This document shows, piece after piece, positions 60,201 through 64,000 of a stretch of DNA of 64,000 nt. How positions within the stretch are numbered: position 1 is the stretch's first letter; the number at the start of each line of letters is the position of its first letter. A model generated the notes under the pieces. The model was not told where the DNA came from. It did not search any database and was given only the letters and a program-made list of their open reading frames with translations. A program made the translations under genes and the position numbers. Source of the stretch: Diadema setosum (lineage: Eukaryota > Echinodermata > Echinoidea > Diadematoida > Diadematidae). The stretch lies in assembly GCA_033980235.1 (NCBI GenBank), contig CM067079.1, positions 25,934,658 through 25,998,657 on the forward strand, read 5' to 3'.

Positions 60201-61413
60201 TTAAGCCGTCAATACTCAATTTTGAAAATAACATACCGGGAATGTCTAATTCAAAGTTCTCTTCAGCGGCGAGTGTCGTGTACTCGATTCCGAGATCATA
60301 CAATATCTGTCTGTTCTTGAGATCCATGTCCGCTACGTAGATTCCTCGTTTCACGAAGTAAACCCTCCTTCAAAGAAAGGCAATACCATTAGTTTTAAAT
60401 ATAATGAAACATTTTTGTTATTGCTGTTGATGATGTGCTCATGTATCAATACTGTGTTTATAGGAGATTATAATTATGTAGCTAGGAGTGAATGCGCGCG
60501 TGTGTGTATCTTTGTTTTAGTTTCATTGAATTTATTGTATCGGGTTTCAAATGTGATTAGTCATTTTTTTTTTTTTAAAGCTGAACCCCTCAGAAGACCA
60601 GCATAACCATGAAGGACGAGCTGAGCAGGGCAATCCATCCGTTCACCTTCGGTTTTCTATTCCAATTGTATCGCACCATTATTATTTTGTGATTTTACAG
60701 TAAATAAAAAACCCAAATAAATATATCAACTACTTCACAAGTAATGCTATTGAACTTTATTATTGTGGGCCAATAAAATCCAAGAAATATAGAAGGGAAA
60801 TTGATTGGGTATACTTCATGAAATATTAAAAACATCATTTCACGAAGAGAATGTTGACATTATACAACTATTTATGTTTTTGATTTATGTTATCAAAAAT
60901 ATTTATAGATTTATAAATAAAAAAAGAATCTAATATCGTTTCACTGGTACAAAATTGAAATTGCATGGCTTTGAAGGATGTAAAGGGGAGACTGGAGTCC
61001 AGTATGAAATTTGGCTAATAAATCCCTAAACATGAAACTTCGCAATTAAAAGCAACTTAAATGTCATCAAATATGTTCCGAGCCCAAACCCCCTAATAAT
61101 AATAAGATAGCGAAATTTCATTTCATGTATTTTCCACGATTCGAGTATTCTAACTGTTCTGTATTTAAATGTCGTTTTAATTTCCTCACGTTCAACATCT
61201 ACGGGATGATTTCGAAAGCTTGAAACCCCGTTTTTTACCGAGTTCTTTACCTTTCGTAAGGATGAATTTCAAAGAAGTTGAAGAATCTAATACCAGCAGC
61301 TACAGTTTCAACTGTCGAGGAAACTTCGCTCCTAATTCCTTTTCTTCTGACGAAACCGGCAGTGCTCCAGTACAGGAATCCTCCAAATTCATCCACTTCC
61401 ATATCATTCACCT
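51247..61413 (-). CDS. YWTD beta-propeller (LDL-receptor class B) protein, partial gene
   Basis: Three minus-strand exons join in frame. Exon 61413-61251 gives FGGFLYWSTAGFVRRKGI. Exon 60367-60237 gives RVYFVKRGIYVADMDL, NRQILYD. Exon 51596-51247 gives RQMYWFFHSIDGGTLKIMRA, QMDGTT, WPYGLVF and ends at TAG. These follow the LDL-receptor class B blade pattern (YW.., I.RA.mDG, wP.GL). Junction phases are 2 and 1 and fit exactly; donors are GTAAAG and GTATGT. The class is found in extracellular parts of LDLR/LRP-type receptors and related secreted proteins. The 3' end carries no transmembrane or cytoplasmic part, and the 5' end is not seen, so the product is incomplete or unusual. The 8.6 kb last intron contains LTR element copy 2. 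Confidence 0.6.
52699..53844 (-). repeat. 3' LTR of copy 2
   Basis: TG...CA in element orientation (TGTCAC to GTAACA). It differs from the copy 1 LTRs at a few per cent of positions, most densely near 53030-53125. Confidence 0.9.
53861..53892 (-). ncRNA. Conserved hairpin beside the polypurine tract, copy 2
   Basis: Same two 14-base arms and UACG loop as in copy 1, again about 15 bases from the 3' LTR. Its sequence is unchanged while the stretch between hairpin and stop codon carries several substitutions. Confidence 0.6.
54172..57345 (-). CDS. Gag-protease-integrase polyprotein, copy 2 (no RT)
   Basis: 1057 residues from ATG 57345, which aligns with the start of copy 1. Same domain order: SAP-like head, charged coil, SCAN-like capsid, zinc knuckle (C379, C382, H387, C392), protease DTGAS (D469), and integrase with D780, D839, E875 and GPY. 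It differs from copy 1 mostly in the coil (extra REQRAREMEL-type segment) and in the Gln/Asn/Ser linker before the zinc knuckle (extra EKGTSSETSS). From the knuckle to near the end only a handful of residues differ. The frame is fully open. No RT or RNase H. Confidence 0.9.
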   Translation of the reverse strand: MSISTMDVQAFVQRTDLSLKDLQRLRKCDLTAIAQHLNVDVPQGVRKAEILDLVAGHMELKEEIDTPVQAQISDQTRLELARLEIEKEKMRLEMKEREKQREIEREQRAREMELREKELEIKKFEVEQQVKLREMELTHAHTVDNRERAPPEFDLAKNIRLVPKFEENRVDAYFVSFEKVADSLNWPQEFWPMLLQSVFVGKAADVYSSLSKEQSRDYATVKKAVLNAYELVPEAYRHKFRNSYRKPGQTHVEFAREKEMMFDRWYRSLKVDQDFDNLREVVLLEEFKKSVAFSVRSHLDDHKVTSLHKAALMADEYELTHRNDNRPPFRNFSGNKRDKNQSSNPKNAGPEKGTSSETSSAPKPQSDKGSSTSANVIKCFHCNKTGHVKSQCWKLQNKTKKDMGFVMSKSVLPENSVPFSETQAIESRSPKFKDRLKQVDESYRSFLFDGEVTPCTSGEAGKPVVILRDTGASQSLMVDGGMTFPPDSAVNAKVLIQTVDGSYMSVPLYRVDLKCDLVSGPVTVGVVPELPMAGIDFLLGNDLAGDKVVASPVVSDKPVVVAETEQLQEEFPGIFPDCVVTRSQARRAVQDDADSVDVEENSGVWLAETFFKDLNDGVAVLGSEANSDGLFSKSSLVEAQQADSELKGLSQTACSEAEAEKVPECYYVKDGILMRKWRPPHRPADEDWTVVRQVVVPPSYRGEILRIAHELPVGGHLGVRKTKDRIMRHFYWPGLNVDVAEFCKTCHTCQVAGKPQHSVKPAPLIPIPAFEEPFSRVLVDCVGPLPRTRSGHKYLLTIMDMSTRFPEAIPLRNITAKTVVDALVQFFTRYGLPKEVQSDQGSNFMSGIFQEVMYCLGVKQLKSSAYHPQSQGALERYHQTLKTMIRAFCEEYPEDWDKGIPFLLFATRDSPNESTGFSPFELVYGHEVRGPLKLIKEKFMIEDDEVHLLDYVSKFRERLSKACEVAREHLKVSQDSMKRKADKNAKARTFKPGDKVLVLLPIQGEPLKAKFSGPYCVKKKLNDVNYVISTPDRSTDQRMCHVNMLKECYDTKSVGVT
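57466..57484 (-). other. Primer-binding site, copy 2
   Basis: Same TTGGGGGCTTGTGTCCGA as copy 1, next to the 5' LTR on the element strand. Confidence 0.5.
57487..58632 (-). repeat. 5' LTR of copy 2
   Basis: Appears identical to 52699-53844. Followed by CGGTC, the right target-site duplication. Confidence 0.9.
59379..59553 (+). mobile_element. LINE reverse transcriptase fragment
   Basis: Residues LEQRQLPEIQCEFCAGRGT, then FAARQLQKKCQDQNRD, match the conserved RT block before the first catalytic motif of CR1/RTE-like LINEs (LPE.QCGFR.GRGT...AARQLQEK). The frame ends at TAG at 59551. It is short and isolated, in the intron of the YWTD gene. Confidence 0.75.
59554..60236. other. Intron sequence of the YWTD gene
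   Basis: AT-rich; nothing recognised. Confidence 0.45.
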
Positions 61414-61670
61414 CTGTGTTTAGCGTGTAGTAAAAATGCAATCTTCTTTTAGCATGTGGCATTGGTAAAATCTCTTTAATATTTATTGCTTATCTTTTTT
61501 AACCTTTGATATTGCAATCGTTTATACGAGGAATTGGACTGTTCTCAACAAAGAATTTGTTAAGATTATGATTAAGAGTAATCAGGGCCATAAAATAGAA
61601 GAAATTCTAAATGAACTTAAAATGATATCACTACAATTAAGTGAATTCAGTGAGTGCAGAACCAAGATAT

Positions 61671-62855
61671 AGGTTTTCCCGGCCAATTTCGCACTTTTGT
61701 CAGCCAGTTTGATAGAAGGTTCATTCAACTTAGTAGAAACCCTCGTTATCGCACAGTCTGTTTTCAAAATTGCAGCTTGTGCGATTAATCAATGAAATTT
61801 GCACATGTTGCTTTCGAATTCGTAAGCGGGACATTCAAATTGATTGGTATATTCTACGTTCATTCAAATTCTCATCACTTGCCGATAAGGGTATTTGAGT
61901 CATTCAATTAGGCGAATGGTCAGTCAAATTCCAAATACTTTCCGTTCAATTTTAGGTCATGTTATCTCTAAAAAAAAAAGAAAAAAGGTGAGAACAATTA
62001 AACTTGTATTTCTTTTTAACTTTTTTTTTCATCCACACACTATTAAGCAGTAAAGATATCATATTTTTGACCCTGCATAACTCGAGTTTGTTGTTCTGTG
62101 CCTCCCCTTTTCTTTCATACATGTCATTGATAGGCCTACATGTAACAATACTGCAGATTAACTTCATCTTCTTTTACACCGAACCTATGAACATGCAGCG
62201 CGCTAAGCGAGTGAACCACACGGCTCTTCCAGAGTGTCGGCCAGTTCTAGAAGGTCAAGGCTATATGATCATCAAAAGTTCCTATGCTTCTGCCATTTTT
62301 ACCTGGCACCTGTTCGGAATGTTCACTCGGAATAAAGCGCTCAACGGCCAGATAAGTTGTAGCCACATCTCCTATCATCGGACTGGGAGACTCAATAAGC
62401 ACATTGAAAAAAAGCTGTTGCCAAAATATCTAGAATGAATACATAAATACGAACTGTAAAGTAATGATGGTTACGAAGCAACTCTGATGATTAAAAAAAA
62501 ACGTATAATGAAGAACCAAAGCATAAACATTCTAATTATGTGCTAAACTGACTGCAAAAGGTGTTAAATTAGATACCCAAAATGAATTCGAATGAAGGAG
62601 TGCAGCATATCACGTGACTAAATCATTCTAAAGTGAATGAACGAGTGACGAAATGTTGTTTGTCTTACGAATTTCGATTGAGAAAAGTATTAATTAGAAT
62701 GAGATTAAAGGTAATTTGAATGCTCCAAAATGAATTAGAATGAAGAGAACATAAAGTTGAAACACCGAACATGCCATCTACGCTAAATTTTGCTATATTC
62801 AATGCAATAATAAGGAATTGGTTTGACAAATGTGCGAAATTGGCTGGGAAAACCT
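61671..62855. mobile_element. MITE with AGGTTTTCCC ends and CATTCAAATT arms
   Basis: Left AGGTTTTCCCGGCCAATTTC, then GCACTTTTGTCA, is mirrored at the right by TGACAAATGTGCGAAATTGG, then CTGGGAAAACCT. The inner arms (about 300 bp each) are rich in CATTCAAATT at the left and GAATGAATTAGAATG at the right. About 600 bp in the middle hold a candidate exon. It may be one element or two facing fragments. Confidence 0.5.
62303..62382 (-). CDS. Candidate upstream exon of the YWTD gene
   Basis: The minus strand has TCTCCCAG before 62382 and CCAG|GTAAAA at 62303. The 80 bp give PMIGDVATTYLAVERFIPSE, HSEQVP and end in phase 1, which fits the AG-starting exon at 61413 exactly. The plus strand is also open here over a longer stretch, so the assignment is uncertain. 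Confidence 0.3.
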
Positions 62856-63204
62856 GTGAAAACTGACTGCAAAATTGATTCAGTCACATTTTGCCCATGT
62901 ACTTTTTCAACTTGTATGTTTATTGAGTCATGTAAACAAATGACGTGTATCTAAATTTCATTTGGAAATGTAATAGTTACATTGTACCTAATTTGCTTAT
63001 ATGAAATTGTCATATTGTATGTTTTGGCCGGAAATGAAATAAAAATGAAATGAAATGAAATGAAATGAAAACATCAGTGAATCTTGAAGAAAATCGGACA
63101 AACAAAAAAAGAGGTGTAAATGGTGACGTTTTAATTAAACCAACATTGATGCCGTCTGCACTAGGGAAAGCTACACGAATTCATAATGTCTGTAGAAGGA
63201 TCTC
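62856..63204 (-). other. Non-coding; repeat tail (TGAAA)n
   Basis: Five or six GAAAT units at about 63040-63069 close a likely LINE or SINE 3' end on the plus strand (GGCCGGAAATGAAATAAAA). Nothing else recognised. Confidence 0.4.
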
Positions 63205-64000
63205 ATACGCACACACACACAGTATATAGCATGGGCGTAAATCCGGGGGGGGGGGGGATGGGGATGCATCCCCCAGAAATGGAGGGGGGGGGTGGCCTGT
63301 ACAATCATCCCCCCTGAAATTAAAAAAAAAATGGAAGAAGCAGAAATGTGATTGTATCAATTTCGGCATAATTCATGACCTTCTAACTGTCGCCTTCAGA
63401 GAGTTAGCAGAGCTTAACAGTATTCTGTCTTTTAGGATATGTATACATAATTTTCTCAAGCGCTCGCGAACAAAAAAAAAAAAAATCGACGTAAGGAACG
63501 GTCCAGACGTTGACAACGTCAAATAATACAGGTCTACACGTATACAATGTATGACGCCCCAACTCGCCTATCTGCAAATTACGTACGGCAACAAACAAAC
63601 AAACAAACAAACAAGCAAAAAACTATACCATCACAATAGACCCCCCTCCATATACAAAACATATAAAAACACATGAAAAGCTCCCCCACCCACTGGGTCG
63701 CTTTCGATAGACTTTGTACACTTTTGAGATTGACGTGTGCAACAGATCTTTCACTTACAAAAGTTCCCTCATATGCAAAGGTGTTGGATGGGGGGGGGGG
63801 GGAGGAAGAGGATGATTACCCCATGAAAGTATTGGAGGCAAACATATCATTTTGTTCCTCCCTAGATGTGGAAATTTTCTTTCTTTTTTGATAGAAAACT
63901 GTCGAAATATTTCACCAAAAAATGGCTGAATTTCTATTCTGAAAATACAAAATCTCCCTCATGCGAGAGGGGGATAAGCCTACCCCCTTCCATACCCTCC
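63205..64000. repeat. Repeat-rich right edge
   Basis: 63225-63330 has the word GGGCGTAAATCCGGGG with G and C runs, a widespread repeat motif. 63593-63615 has CAAA units. 63700-64000 has the GTGCAACAGATC, AAAATACAAAATCTCCCTC words of the family at 44281-45010. No gene. Confidence 0.5.

Noticed and set aside
62004..62438. 144-residue plus-strand ORF as a gene
   Set aside because: The first third is low-complexity Phe/Leu from T runs. The rest shows no family pattern, and the minus strand offers a phase-consistent exon at the same place.

Overview
The window is eukaryotic and looks like a marine invertebrate deuterostome, most likely an echinoderm. It is AT-rich, has GT-AG introns with short exons, many microsatellites and dense nested transposable elements. 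The repeat styles are ones I associate with echinoderm genomes: tRNA-derived SINEs, palindromic MITEs with GGGCCC-type ends, arrays of TTCGTTATTCCGAAGG, and CR1/L2-like LINE tails ending in (GAAAT)n. The species cannot be fixed from sequence alone.

Layout. 1-5.5 kb: T-rich sequence, possibly the stop codon and long 3' UTR of a gene lying to the left. 5.7-12.5 kb: repeats, including a 4.7 kb inverted repeat (arms about 1.3 kb) whose loop holds a TTAA-flanked MITE. 12.9-21.3 kb: a minus-strand LINE (ORF1, endonuclease, start of RT) split by a complete LTR element (copy 1). 22.5-34 kb: two tandem plus-strand TMEM254 homologues with four exons each and identical intron phases, their introns full of MITEs. 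34-51 kb: MITEs, microsatellites, LINE fragments and a tandem repeat broken by insertions; no gene is convincing here apart from one weak exon at 39.1 kb. 51.2-61.4 kb (perhaps to 62.4 kb): a minus-strand gene with LDL-receptor YWTD beta-propeller exons. Its 8.6 kb intron holds a second complete LTR element (copy 2) in the same orientation. 62.4-64 kb: repeats only.

The most striking content is the LTR pair. Both copies have 1.15 kb LTRs that are nearly identical within the copy, target-site duplications, and one uninterrupted frame of 1040 or 1057 codons. That frame carries Gag (SAP-like head, charged coil, SCAN-like capsid end, zinc knuckle), an aspartic protease and a complete integrase (HHCC, D,D-35-E, GPY). 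Neither copy has reverse transcriptase or RNase H: the frame stops right after the integrase, and only about 330 bp remain before the 3' LTR. In Gmr1-like Ty3/gypsy elements of deuterostomes integrase precedes RT, so these look like a family that lost RT-RH from the 3' end of pol but still moved recently, presumably using RT supplied in trans. A hairpin with a C(UACG)G loop sits beside the polypurine tract in both copies.

The two TMEM254 genes are a local duplication (176 and 124 aa). All function statements below rest on reading motifs by eye; no database search was run.
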